From: Hyposmocoma kahamanoa
Taxonomy: Eukaryota; Arthropoda; Insecta; Lepidoptera; Cosmopterigidae
Reading direction: 5' to 3'
Length of the DNA stretch: 64,000 nt
Assembly (NCBI RefSeq): GCF_003589595.1
Contig: NW_020655294.1
Coordinates: 2,742,815-2,806,814 of the forward strand
Positions 34,034 through 44,440 of this stretch are shown piece by piece (the first letter of the stretch is position 1; the number at the start of each line of letters is the position of its first letter). Position numbers and translations under genes: made by a program. The notes under the pieces are model-generated. The model was not told where the DNA came from. It saw only the letters and a list, made by a program, of their open reading frames with translations, and ran no database searches.

Positions 34034-34336
34034 TAGTAGCAGTAGAGCTCCTTGTGAAGGCGTGCATCCAGGGAAGCGATGCCACCTTACCTCTTTCTGC
34101 CGTCAAGCAGTAATGCTGACATTGCTGTATTCCTTGCAGTTCCAGTTCCGAATGGTGCTGGTGAAATTACAGGCACATGAGACTTGTCAAATTATGTCTT
34201 AGGGTGACAGGCGTAGTGGCAGTGTATCGCAGATCCTTGTAATGTAAAGCTCCGTAACTGCAACTGCTATGAACAGGCGTGTCGCTTACCAACAGGCGCA
34301 ATACTTGTTCATCCCATCTCTTGGTATCATAAAACG
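34034..34336 (-). repeat. R1 repeat, minus strand, right arm of an inverted pair
   Basis: Begins 'GTAGCAGTAGAGCTCCTTGT' and runs to 'CTTGGTATCATAAAA'. Together with 33695-34010 it forms two arms of about 300 bp that meet at their 'CTACTGCTAC' ends. Confidence 0.85.
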
Positions 34337-34446
34337 AGTGTCTTCAATAATCCGAGACAACCACATTAATTGCTCGGTCTCGAACTATGAAATTCCCTGT
34401 TCTATGTGCTTGTTAGTAAATAGACAATATGCCTTCAATATGTTGT

Positions 34447-34622
34447 AATAATAATATTAACGCACACTCTTACAGCCTCACACTATAGGGAAACCATAAC
34501 ATAGACCTAGACAACCACAAATTACACCTAAACTCACGGCATAAGTAAATGTATGCCATACAAATATTTCTCCCGCCCCAGGGATCGACACTGGGATCTC
34601 TGCGTGACAGTCCAGCGTAGTA
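34447..34622 (-). mobile_element. tRNA-derived SINE, family C
   Basis: On the minus strand: B-box segment 'CCCAGTGTCGATCCCTGGGG', then 'GGGAGAAATATTTGTATGGC', 'TGAGTTTAGGTGTAATTTGT' and 'GGTTGTCTAGGTCTATG', ending in an (ATT)n-like tail. The A-box half is mostly lost. Confidence 0.7.
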
Positions 34623-35256
34623 ACAATGAAACTAGACTTATTTTATTAGTTTCTGGGTAATGCTACCTAGGGTAATATTTAGTTCCGATATCAAATCCTC
34701 GATCTCCAAGTTCATCCTTACCTCTCAATGTGACTTGAAGGCTTCACACGATTTCCAAGGGTTGTGGATCCCTGACCGTCAGCGATAGGTATTGCAATTG
34801 AAACAGACATTCTCAGTGATACCATCTCTCCCTAATTTTATCTACAAATTCTTAAAATAGCACAAAGCGAGCACAAGAGTCGTGTAACAGAACACCTTGC
34901 CGTATTACCTTAGCTATGAAAACCTAAGTTACATTCAATCCAAGGAGAGGGCAGAGCAAGGAGATTCTTTTTATTACTTCTTGTTCTATGAACTTACATG
35001 ATGTTTTTGGCAAAACATTATTTAAAAGGAAATAAATTAAAGTAATGGAAATTAAGTTACTTTTTCAGATCCAAGTCGCGTAAAAAACAAATCTATGAAG
35101 TTTAACAAATCCCAGGTTTTTCCGGAAGTCCGTTTTCTACCCAGGATGTTGCGAGAGGCCATTGAAATCAAAACACTACACTAAGGTTTCTCCATACCAC
35201 CAGTTTGGGATCCAGTAATTTATCTGGTGAAAAATTCCAATCAGTCATAAAACTAC
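34623..35256. other. Unassigned non-coding DNA
   Basis: Short family D-like words occur near 35040-35090. Nothing else was recognised. Confidence 0.3.
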
Positions 35257-35402
35257 AATAGGTTGACAAGTCCCATGTGCCTGAAGTTACAGGCACCTGG
35301 GACTTGTCAACTTATGTCTCAGGGTGACGGGCGCAGCGACAGAGTGGCACTGCAACTGTTATGGATGTCGCTTAACATCAGGCGCTCGACTTGTTGTTTG
35401 CC
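35257..35402 (-). repeat. R1 fragment with a 22-bp hairpin at its truncated end
   Basis: R1 blocks 'ACTTATGTCTCAGGGTGACG', 'GGCACTGCAACTGTTATGG' and 'GCGCTCGACTTGTT'. At its left edge GTTGACAAGTCCCATGTGCC (arm 35262-35283) pairs with 35290-35311 (21 of 22 positions, 6-nt loop AAGTTA), as if two oppositely oriented R1 pieces had been fused at the GTGCCTG block. Confidence 0.8.
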
Positions 35403-35545
35403 ACCCTTAGAGGCAGAATATTTTCTTCAAATTTAAATGGGACTACTACTGAGGCACCCTCTTTCCAACAAAAAAAAGAATCATCAAAATCGGTTTGCAA
35501 ATGAGTTATCGCGTAACATACATACAAAAAAAAATTGGTTTTAAT
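35403..35545 (-). repeat. Family G repeat, copy 3, minus strand
   Basis: 'CAGAATATTTTCTTCAAATT', 'TGAGGCACCCTCTTTCCAAC', 'AATCATCAAAATCGG', 'GAGTTATCGCGTAAC' are the reverse complement of blocks in the copies at 19860 and 30485. It directly abuts the R1 fragment. Confidence 0.7.
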
Positions 35546-36157
35546 TTACTAATAATACCTTAATTAGTGAACTTAAGCTAGTAACAATTTGTAAGTTTAA
35601 AATAAAATATTTTGCAAAACGTGTATAGCGTCAATGGGAGTGCACTTTGGTAAATTAAAAATAAGTTATTTAAATTAATAACTTTGTAACAATAGCGAAC
35701 AATAAGATACATTATAGTTTGTATTATTGAAGAAAACATAACCGGTTGATGACTTTACCAGAGAATTATGTGTGAAGTCGCCGGAAAAACGTTGCTTTGA
35801 TTGAAAAAACAAATAAACTCGATTTAGATCCAAAAAAATAGTTTCATTTCTAATCTAAGAACTCCATTAATTACTATTCTAGTGATTTATGTCCAAATTT
35901 CTATCCACGGCTGAACAACACCAACGGGAAGAAAATACATAAAGTTTTGAAAAATCCTTCGATATATAATATAGTGTTTAAAATGCTATGAATGAGAATA
36001 GCTACGTTAAAAATGCAAACAATACAATAATTGCGGAATTTCAGATGGAAGTATTGTCGCCTCTGAGTATTACTTCTTTGAAGTTCAGGTAAGCGTAGTC
36101 TGTCTATTCGGATCTCTGATCGTTAACCTTCCATTATTTGTTATATAATACCTACAA
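35546..36157. other. Unassigned non-coding DNA with a family D tail
   Basis: A family D tail ('ATAGTTTCATTTCTAATCTA' and 'AGAACTCCATTAA') lies at about 35815-35875. The rest is AT-rich and unassigned. Confidence 0.35.
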
Positions 36158-36395
36158 AGTGACAGGACGAACAAGTCGAGTACCTGGTGGTAAGCGACAC
36201 GTCTGAACATAATAATCTACTCGGAGATTTAAATCTGAGGGGCGCTGCCATTGCGCCCGTCACCCTGAGACATTAGTTGACAAGTCCCATAATGTGCCTG
36301 TAATTACACCAGCACCCTTAATGCCCACACTACTGCTTGGCGGCACAAGTAGGTAAGGTGGTAACTTCCTCTTTCACAAGGACCTCTAGTGCTAC
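36158..36395 (+). repeat. R1 repeat, plus strand
   Basis: Runs from 'AGTGACAGGACGAACAAGTC' through 'TGCGCCCGTCACCCTGAGAC' to 'CAAGGACCTCTAGTGCTAC'. It has small internal deletions around the 'GGTAACTTCC' block. Confidence 0.85.
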
Positions 36396-37276
36396 AAAAT
36401 TTTACATTTTCCTTCGCCGTAGTCGATAAAATGGAAAACGGACGCCTACGCTCTGTTTATACACTGTGTAGTTTTTATTAACAAGTTATTATAAAAAGCA
36501 AACTTACATTCGCGACAAACGTTTAAACCCATTGATCCATTGTGTTATACCACAATCGCGTAACCGACACCGTGAGACGAACTCGTCAAACGATACAAAA
36601 GAAACATCATTTTCGAAATGTTTGAAGCACCTGTAAGTTTGATTATACTACGGTCACTAATAGGTGATCTTTGGACATTGACATTCCCATTAACAACACA
36701 TGAAATTTTATTTACATGTTATGAAATAATTAATAAAACTATTTTTACAAATAATATATACACACATACGATCACGCCTGTCTCCCTCTTTCACCTTATC
36801 TGGTGAGTAGTTTTAACTTGACCCTTTTTTAAGGCCATCCCCAATCTGATCGAGATAAGTGCAGTATGTAACACATTATCAAGGTGTACTAGTAATATTA
36901 GATGAACTACACTATAGTGTCTTAAAATTAACATTATCGTAGCTTTTCATTTATTTTTAATGCTCTAATAAACTTTAATGCTCCGATCCTCAGCTGTGAG
37001 CGAACGACTGAAGAGTAGGAAGACAGCTATTGTTCAGTATGTGGTATTGCATTGGAAACAATAACAAAACATTCGTTGTGTCGTAGTTTTTATAGATGCA
37101 ATTGTGAGAAACCAAAGCCTTAACCATCATCATTTCATCGGGTAATATGTCGTAGGTACGATTGTTATTGCCATTTACTGTCATTATTACTTTAACGACT
37201 TCGCTGACGTAGCGTTTAGCACTGTAGGGCTAAATGAGGAGGTCTCCAATTTGGGGAAACGAACTTTTATAAATAT
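36396..37276. other. Unassigned non-coding DNA
   Basis: Open frames 36618-36806 (plus) and 36990-37184 (minus) have no recognised product. No classified repeat. Confidence 0.3.
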
Positions 37277-37289
37277 TTGATTCTGATTT

Positions 37290-37554
37290 TTAAGTTTATT
37301 GAATGTCACAATGTTTGACTACCATGATATTCAATTACTTTTTGTGACATTACGCCACTAGTTTGTTATAATTAATAAAATTAAAGGTCGAAACACTGAG
37401 AAAAATTCAGTCGATCCGGCTGGTTTTGATCCAGCACCCTCAGACAATCCGTCTCAGATGCTCTGCCAATTAAGCCACGGAACGAACCAGCAGACCTTGC
37501 CCATTTTTTCTATGCGTTTGTTGCAAATCTTTGTTTTTTAACAACTTTTTTTAA
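37290..37554 (-). mobile_element. tRNA-derived SINE, family A, 5'-truncated, 13-bp target duplication
   Basis: Target duplication TTGATTCTGATTT at 37277-37289 and 37555-37567. On the minus strand: an A-rich 5' end, 'AACAAAGATTTGCAACAAAC', the head 'GTTCCGTGGCTTAATTGGCA', the B-box region 'GCTGGATCAAAACCAGCCGG', the tail 'AACAAACTAGTGGCGTAATG' and the end 'GTGACATTCAATAAACTTAA'. It shows the true 3' end of the family. Confidence 0.88.
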
Positions 37555-37567
37555 TTGATTCTGATTT

Positions 37568-38327
37568 AGGTGTTCTGGGTAGTGAGTACTCTCATTTTGA
37601 AGACACACAGATTGTATGTCAACAGTAAGAAAAATAGGTATAGTATAACTGTACTTTTAGGTATACAAGAATATTGGAAGCGTATTGTATATTTACGAAC
37701 ATACCTTGTAGTTACCCTGGCACTTATAGTACACGGAATCCTCTTGTTTGCGACCAGACAATTAGTGTGATTGCAGCATTATTATTATTATTATCGAAAT
37801 TCATAATTCTGAATATCACCTTACAGTGACCATATTATAATGCACATCTTTTTCTTTATATAGTTATTATTGTCTCGACGACAAACATGTGCGTGGGAGA
37901 ATGCCTTTTTAAACCGCAAAAAATCAACAAAATATCCAAAGCATTTTTTACATCGTCTCTCTCTCTCTCTCTCTCTTTCTCTCTGTTATATCTATACAAT
38001 TAGAAAGCAATAAAAAATATCCCGTGATGTTATCTTTCTAAACGCCCCCGATTGTAGCAAAACAAATATTGACAAGTATCTGCACAAGTAGCTTTGTGTC
38101 GCGTTTCTTTCGAGGCACTCGGAGGCAATCGCGATCGCAGATAAGGGGATATGTTAGTAAGGGTTGATTCTTTTTAAGAGAATGCCATTTGGATATCTGA
38201 GAAGGTTGTATCATATCAAAGGCTTAGTGGAATCAGTTCTGAAACAACAAACGCCTTATACAGCATATTACATTACAATTTTGAAGAAATTGTTGTAGAT
38301 GGATCGCCACTTTGTATGATAAAGACA
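37568..38327. other. Unassigned DNA with microsatellites
   Basis: Contains an ATT run at about 37776-37793 and a CT run at about 37959-37985. The open frame 37570-37770 is not supported as a gene. Confidence 0.5.
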
Positions 38328-38505
38328 AAAATAATCAAATATCATGATGGTCAAACATCGTGTCATTCAATAAACTCAAAAATTACAATCATTAAGGCGA
38401 CGTCTCTAGTCAGCTGCTGGTAGCTGCGATACCTGGCTCAATGAAGAAATAGATTTCTCACAGATGGCGTTGCGGTAAAAAAATCGTTTAAAACCTAACA
38501 CCAAG
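38328..38505 (+). mobile_element. SINE A fragment (tail plus next body)
   Basis: Reads tail first ('AATCAAATATCATGATGGTC', 'GTGTCATTCAATAAACTC'), then body ('GGCGACGTCTCTAGTCAGCT', 'TTCTCACAGATGGCGTTGCG'). The tail-then-body order matches 24876 and 40436 and supports a dimeric arrangement. The tRNA-like head is missing. Confidence 0.7.
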
Positions 38506-38744
38506 TTTGTTTTTAATTAACAAAACTTTTCTTCTAAATACAGACACTACCGTAAAAACTTCCGGAAAACTTAGCTTTGTTTTATTTTTGACAACGTTTT
38601 ATTAATTGTTTCTTTTATATACCTGCTGATGTTTTGGATGAACATGTACCACATACTCCTTTTGTCAACGTATACTATACATATTCTTTTCTATGCGACT
38701 AATTTAAGTCTAATCTAGAATAATTGACCTTAGTACCGATCACA

Positions 38745-38895
38745 CCAGCACCGTCTGCCCGTTATAAATTCCGTCCCCTCTAAGGAGATTCCTTTTAGTC
38801 TGCGGCTGCCCAAAAGCGGTCGGGGACACGTTTGAACCTTCATCCAAGTGCAAGTTCCATCACGATGTTTTCCTTCAGCCAAGACGCATTGCTAC
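38745..38895 (-). mobile_element. RTE-type LINE 3' tail, minus strand
   Basis: On the minus strand: 'GCGTCTTGGCTGAAGGAAAA', 'CATCGTGATGGAACTTGCAC', 'GGTTCAAACGTGTCCCCGAC' and 'AGGAATCTCCTTAGAGGGGA'. It belongs to a subfamily diverged from 8225-8425. Confidence 0.6.
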
Positions 38896-39199
38896 TAAGC
38901 AAATGTATGTCCATCTCAGAAATTAAACTCACAGGTGCTACCATCACAGGGATTCCAATTGTGCTCACTAGGTTATCACCGCTGTCACAGCTGCAACAGC
39001 CATCAGATAATAAAATGTAAACATGTTCTTAGATCATAGCCGACATTCGTGGCCACCTCCCGGTACACCTCGTGACGTCAGCAAACACTGACACTCGTCA
39101 CAGAACAAGTCAATACAACAAATGAACACCACTCCGGTTCCACAAAAACAAATCACGAGCAAAGTTCACTTCAAACGGATTACTTAATTAAATACGCGA
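38896..39199. other. Unassigned non-coding DNA
   Basis: No exon was recognised. The segment 39050-39120 has two 'CACTCGTCAC/CACTGACACTC' words and a CRE-like TGACGTCA (about 39070), but no context to interpret it. Confidence 0.3.
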
Positions 39200-39335
39200 T
39201 GTCCGGCGGCGGGGAAACAACGGGCGAGCGCGGGGGATACTGCCGCGGCGGGCCGCGGGGGTGTCAACAATAAACAATATAAAAACAAGGTGTTAGAGGG
39301 GCGCAGTGCGGCGACGGGGGTGGAGGGGGGTCAAT
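39200..39335 (+). other. G-rich, CpG-rich island
   Basis: A strongly GC-rich patch in AT-rich surroundings with G asymmetry on the plus strand: runs GGGG, GGG, GGGGG, GGG, GGGGG (39210-39261), then GGGGG and GGGGGG (39315-39330). It is separated by AT-rich sequence at 39262-39293. It could form quadruplex structure or mark a promoter or CpG element. No adjacent exon was found. Confidence 0.6.
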
Positions 39336-40319
39336 AATAAAAATAATTACCAGGAGTGTCTATGACAGCTTAGCGGGCAAGTAGTACGGAGAATACTTTT
39401 ATTTAAAGAAATTAGACGCCGTATTCTGATTTTTGTGACTGTTGTTCACAGTTATTCGAAGTCATCAATAACCATCATACGTATCGCTGCGAAATCGCAT
39501 CAGGTCAGCCAGAAAATACTTGGTGACCGTGCAATAAGAACAAAAAAAACGTTCTTCGTTTCGTTTCGACGCGGACGATGGCTGAACGCATTTCAAGACG
39601 TCCGGATGGCTACGATTGCGTTGGACGCAGCCGAAGTTTAAACCGTACGTGTCTACCTACCGAAGATACGTTACCGTGAAACTTACCTAATGCTAGTTAC
39701 AACAATTTTGACCAAGAAAAGGACGATATTTGATATTTGATGGTCCTGTGTCTCAGTTACAAATAGAATTACTTTATAGTGGATGTTGCAGCGATAATAA
39801 ATTATGTAGGTACAGATCAATGAATATAAGTATAAAGTTAAAATCCGCCGGTTGCTCTATTTTACACAACTCTATTGTCTTTCTTTGTGACCACACCAAT
39901 TTATTATTAGTCTACTTACGAACATAGGTGTTTACGAAAGTGCCTACGTTTTACCGATAACTGACGACCCACTGCTATAATGTGTATCGTATGATGTGAA
40001 GTGAAAAGCCGTCTCCACCCGAAGCAGCCACTGCAAGGCATTGAATATAAAAAGTAAGCGGTAAGGCCACAAGAATTGCAAAACCGATCGTCGACGGGTC
40101 GCCCCCGTGTCAAGCCCGTGTCGCCCCCGTGCCGGCGTCGCACCGTCGAAGCGAAGGGTTAGCTTTTATTTGCTTATTCGCTAATTTTATTATGTTTGAT
40201 CTATTTAACTTGTGTTAGTTTAATTTGAAATCTGTATTTAAACTGAACGCGTACAATTCCTCATGTTAAAAAAGTGATCGGAAGAGGGTTACAAAAGAAT
40301 TGGACGTATGGGCTTACTC
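39336..40319. other. Unassigned non-coding DNA
   Basis: Open frames 39435-39641, 39730-39927 and 39916-40143 have no recognised domains. A CCCCCGTG-type direct repeat lies near 40100-40135. Confidence 0.3.
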
Positions 40320-40430
40320 AATTTTCAAACTCAAACTCAAAAATCTTTACTTCATAGGAAAGCAAACTACAAAAGCTACGTCACCTCGATAAAACTCTAG
40401 GGATTCCTCTTTGTAAATAAACACATATCT
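40320..40430 (+). repeat. Family F interspersed repeat, 5' part
   Basis: 'CAAACTCAAACTCAAAAATC', 'TTTACTTCATAGGAAAGCAA' and 'CTCTAGGGATTCCTCTTTGT' match the first half of 15290-15610. It is immediately followed by a SINE A copy. Confidence 0.5.
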
Positions 40431-40435
40431 TACTG

Positions 40436-40830
40436 TTCGATCTTTGTATTAATAATTATAACAAACTAGTGGAGTAATTTCACAAAAATAATTGAATATC
40501 ATCATAGTCAAACATCGTGACATGCAATAAACTTAAAAATTACAATTATTAAAGCGACATCTCTAGTCAGCTGCTGGTAGCTGTAAAGGTGCCTGGCTGA
40601 GTGAAAAAAGCTTTCATAGATTGCTCACAGATGGCGCTACGACAAAAAGTCTTCAAAACCCAAAAACAAAGATCTGCAACGAGCACAGAAAATATTCGTA
40701 ACGTCTGCTCTGCTAGGTCGTTCCGTGGCGCAGGATTTTTTTCTTAGCCGAATAATTAAGTACCTAAGTAGAGAGTAATTTCAAAAAATTGTTGAATATC
40801 ACGGTGGTCAAACATCGAACAACAAAAATT
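40436..40830 (+). mobile_element. SINE A copy with tail on both sides
   Basis: Tail 'TAACAAACTAGTGGAGTAAT' and 'AACATCGTGACATGCAATAA' (40455-40530), body 'GCGACATCTCTAGTCAGCTG' and 'GCTCACAGATGGCGCTACGA', a head fragment 'AGGTCGTTCCGTGGC' with the rest of the tRNA-like region deleted, then a second tail 'AGAGTAATTTCAAAAAATTG' and 'TCACGGTGGTCAAACATCG' (40770-40820). The internal deletion removes the B box. Confidence 0.75.
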
Positions 40831-41014
40831 ACAAACATTTACACTTCATATTTGATAAGAATAAAAGAAGTTGTATGAAAATGGTAGATGATTCATGTGA
40901 GGCTCGAGAGTTGCGTCAGTATAGAATAGAGTGGAGTCACGTGGTCTCTGCCTACCCCTTATGTGGGACTATTCCCAGTGTGAGCTTATTTATACTTTTC
41001 ATTATTTACAATAT

Positions 41015-41165
41015 TCATTTCAAATATCTTAAATCGAGACATCCCGCGAAAGCTAAAGCACGCAGATGCTGCAAAGTTTTCATTTCACTAGGTAGGTTAC
41101 GAGTAGGTATGTAGTTTTAAGTATCGTAAATGACGAGTTCTGAATATAAACCGATCTTATTATGG
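41015..41165 (+). repeat. Family F interspersed repeat, 3' part
   Basis: 'CATTTCAAATATCTTAAATC' and 'GAGACATCCCGCGAAAGCTA' match the 12380-12430 and 1730-1760 blocks. The downstream part has diverged. Confidence 0.45.
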
Positions 41166-42105
41166 AATCCTACATTCTCCTCTAATCGTCGTTGCTTTGC
41201 CTATTTTATATATATATGAATATTATTCTTTCAAGGAACGAGATTAAGACGAGCCACATACAGCTCGAGATATTATACAGCGCTAAGCAGAAAATACCCC
41301 TTTTACTTTAAAAAAAAATTACCCCTTTCACCTCAACACCTTAAAATAGAAACATCTCGACATTATTACAAAACAATTTGCCGCTTTACAAACTAACAGA
41401 TGCAATAATCTCGTTATTCAAATTTATTTTTCCAACTGAAAAAACTGAAAGAACTTTGCCAAACATACTTCTATATGTCGCTATTTATTGAATACTACTC
41501 CTGTAGCAGTTTCATATTTTTGTTTCGCCGACGGAAAAATGAACTTTGTGATCAAAAACTGATCGATAGCGGGGGTGTAATAATGACGTTCGAACTTCGA
41601 ACATTTTACATAATTTTCAATTGGATGCTGAAACTTGACACAAAAGGTTTTGCCGCCTCTTTCACACTTACAGCGTTTAAGAAATGTTTGTCTCTTTCTA
41701 TTGAACTTATTGTAATAGTGATAGCTAAGTGAGAAGAAAGTATTGAGTTATGATGAGATACGGGTTCACACACATTACACCTTAAATATATGCAGTAGGT
41801 AAAAGCACTTTTATGTTTACGGAAATTGCAATAGTCCAAGTCATCCTGCACCGAATTGTAGGTCATTTCGAAATTGTTTGGGGCAATTATGGCAAATTTA
41901 TCTATTTTGTAGCAGTTGAATCTTCGGAAGTGAACTAGTAATAGACTAATTATGAAGGTGACCGATTCTAAACCCAACAAATGTGTGAATTAAATTAAAT
42001 AAGTTATCTATCTCAATAAAGAGTACTTTTCATGGACTTTTCAGTGATAGAATTTATTGGATAAGTTTCACGTATCTGAGTCTGGAAAAACCTTAGAAAA
42101 GGACA
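41166..42105. other. Unassigned non-coding DNA
   Basis: The 124-codon minus-strand open frame 41980-41606 has no domain I recognise, no splice context and AT-biased composition, so I do not call it a gene. Confidence 0.35.
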
Positions 42106-42311
42106 TGAAAAGTACGCTACAATCTGCACTGCCACTGTGCCCGACACCCTGAGACATGAGTTGATAAGTCCCACGTGCCTGTAATTTCACCAGCACCCTT
42201 ACACCTCGAAACTGGAACGCAGAAATATTGACATCACTGCTTAGCGGCAGCAATAGGTAAAGTGGCAGTATTTCTTAAGACGAAAACATTCACAAGGAGC
42301 TCTACTGCTAC
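42106..42311 (+). repeat. R1 repeat, plus strand, 5'-shortened
   Basis: Starts near 'CAATCTGCACTGCCACTGTG', passes 'CACGTGCCTGTAATTTCACC' and ends 'AGGAGCTCTACTGCTAC'. The first about 80 nt of the family are missing. Confidence 0.8.
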
Positions 42312-42680
42312 TACACCCACTGGACTGGGACATAAAACCCTGATATCAATGAAATATTGTCCCTCTTACTAAGTATCATAAAAAAAGTACCGTAAGTTAT
42401 TTGTCATAGCATGGTATTGCAGTTTATCATTTCACATCTTGACCCGTAGCTCGTGCCATGCTCAACTGCCAATGAGTTATATTTATGTTCAGAAATGGTA
42501 GACTTACAGCGATAAGTTGGGAATGTTTGTTTTTTACACCTGAATAGTACCGTAATGACTAACTCAGTTACAGTAAAAATGGCAGATACGGTAATTAGTG
42601 ACGAGAGAAGCGACATTGGAGTAAATTTTCTGAGAATTTTGATTTCTGAGAATCTGGCAACCTTAATGGCACTAGAATCT

Positions 42681-42780
42681 TAGTAGCAGTAGAGCTCCTT
42701 GTGAAAGAGTGTGTACAGGGAAGTAGATGCAGCACCATATTTATTTCTGACGCCAAGCAGTAATATGAGCATTTCGTATA
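42681..42780 (-). repeat. R1 repeat end fragment, minus strand
   Basis: 'TAGTAGCAGTAGAGCTCCTT' to 'GACGCCAAGCAGTAATATGA'. It represents the 'CTACTGCTAC' end of the family and lies about 370 nt from an oppositely oriented copy. Confidence 0.8.
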
Positions 42781-43094
42781 TGTAGCGTAACTCCGCGCGG
42801 TGTGCGACGCTCCTAAGTGAACCCCCTTGGCCCGTGTCCGCGCCAACTGAAATATATTTCAAGTTGCACAATTCGCCATTGTTCGTGTTCAGCCGTGTTC
42901 ACTGTTCACGTTCTTTGTTCAAGTGTTCAGTGTAATGTTCACAATGGAGGAGTAAGAGTTAATTTATTGAGTTTTAACTTTGTAAGTTGGTGGCGTTAAG
43001 AGATTTTATGGCTGCGAGTCGTAGGTAGCGCGAGCGCAAAGAAATAATAACTGCCAAGTCGGCATAGATTTGGATTATAGGCATACCTGATTCT
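42781..43094. other. Unassigned non-coding DNA
   Basis: Contains a run of GTTCA-type words at 42885-42945 (GTTCGTGTTCAGCCGTGTTC, then GTTCACTGTTCACG). No exon was recognised. Confidence 0.35.
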
Positions 43095-43284
43095 GGGGGC
43101 GAACAGTTAACGTGCTGGTCTTCCACGCAGAGGTCCCGGGTTCGATTCCCGGACCGGAGAAATATTTGTATGGCCTTCATTTATTTCTCTCGTGAGTTTG
43201 GGTGCAATTTGTGGTTGTCTATGTGTGTCTCCATGGCACCCGCGACACAAGGTTTCCCCAGCGGGACTATGGGAGCGTTGTTTT
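43095..43284 (+). mobile_element. tRNA-derived SINE, family C, well preserved
   Basis: B box GGTTCGATTCC at about 43139-43149 preceded by 'CACGCAGAGGTCCC'. Body 'GAGAAATATTTGTATGGCCT', 'CTCGTGAGTTTGGGTGCAAT', 'TTGTGGTTGTCTATGTGTGT', 'CGACACAAGGTTTCCCCAGC' and end 'CTATGGGAGCG'. It serves as the reference copy for 29641, 34447, 46750 and 48510. Confidence 0.8.
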
Positions 43285-43289
43285 TTTAT

Positions 43290-44013
43290 TTTTTATTTAT
43301 TGGTTGATTTACAGTTATTACAATGTTACTTACTAAAATTAAATGTAGGTATAGAAGATCTTATCTAATTGCACAACTAATTACAAGTAAACACAGCTTA
43401 CAAAAACAACATGTATGTAGATAAATTAGAACTTAAAAAAAAAAGCTATTTAATCCAGTTTTAAAAAAAAAGAGAAAAGTAAAATACAAACAAAAAAGTA
43501 ATAGTAAATACAAGCGAACAAGGGTCTCGACATTATTAGTTAAACAGAAAAAATAAATAAAATTAATTAAAGTTAGATATAAACTATTACGAAAATTGTT
43601 CAGCGACTGCCAAAATATATTGCTTACCTGACTGTGCTTATTATATAGTCTACAGAGCCTTGGGACACAGGAATTAAAACCCAGAACGGTCTTGCGGAAC
43701 GGAGGTACTAAGGGTGTAACTGCATACCTGGGATATTTTGAGGGAATTTTGAAGTTAAATTTAGCGAGCAGTTGTGGACGTGTATATGCGAACCCCTCTT
43801 TGCAAGTGATAGCATTTTGAAATACGTCAATCTGTCAGAATATGACCGCAACTTTCTGGCCAAACCCATTGAGTAAGCTAAGTGCCAGAGAAATCTTTTT
43901 TGTACCCGTTCCAGCCGCAACATGTGATTTGCGTAATGAGGGCGCCATACCGGGGTAGAATATTCCATTATACTGCGAACTAGGCTATTATAGAGAACTA
44001 TCTTTGTAATTGT
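43290..44013 (-). pseudogene. Jockey/CR1-type LINE, RT C-terminal region and 3' UTR, minus strand
   Basis: From about 44013 downward the frame reads 'ITKIVLYNSLVRSIMEYSTP', 'VWRPHYANHMLRLERVQKRF', 'LWHLAY' and 'RSYSDRLTYFKMLSL', the segment after the RT catalytic domain that is typical of insect Jockey-like ORF2 (E-x-x-S-P-V-W-x-P followed by the ERVQKRFL helix). The frame then decays. 43290-43700 is the presumed 3' UTR, ending in an A-rich tract (T-rich on the plus strand at 43280-43310). The element is 5'-truncated and has no catalytic YADD in the window. Confidence 0.82.
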
Positions 44014-44354
44014 TTAATATTATTATATCTACACTAGTGGAACATCATGGCGTCAGTGTCAACTTGATTAGCAAAAGAAAAAGGACTACATTACGTAGCT
44101 AAATATCTTCAATAATTTCTCCACCACGCAGACCCGTTGTCAGTTGGGGATATACAGGTTTCATCGCGTTATTAGCGAGATGTATTCATACTAAACATTT
44201 ACAAAATGCTAGTAACTTAGACGTGACTGTCATTGGTATATACATGCCACCACAGGAAATCGAACCGTCGACCTCTCAACTAAGAAGCAACGCTTATTCC
44301 ACTGGCCAACTACCGCTCTTAATAATATAATAAAATACAATAATTTATGTCATA

Positions 44355-44440
44355 CTTACAGTGCCAATGCCACTGAAAAGGTCCATGTTTAGTCCCGAGC
44401 CCGCATCGGTCCTAACCCTCTCTTTAGAAGAGACAAATGT
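44355..44440 (+). mobile_element. RTE-type LINE 3' tail fragment
   Basis: 'GCCACTGAAAAGGTCCATGT' and 'CCTAACCCTCTCTTTAGAAG' fit the 'CCTAACCCTCTC..AGAGG' segment of the family. Weakly preserved. Confidence 0.4.

Noticed and set aside
37959..37985. CRISPR-like or satellite array
   Set aside because: Simple CT microsatellite; no spacers or longer repeat unit anywhere in the window.
41606..41980. 124-codon open frame on the minus strand
   Set aside because: No family recognised. Hydrophobic and cysteine-rich composition is what AT-rich non-coding DNA gives by chance. No supporting neighbour or splice sites.
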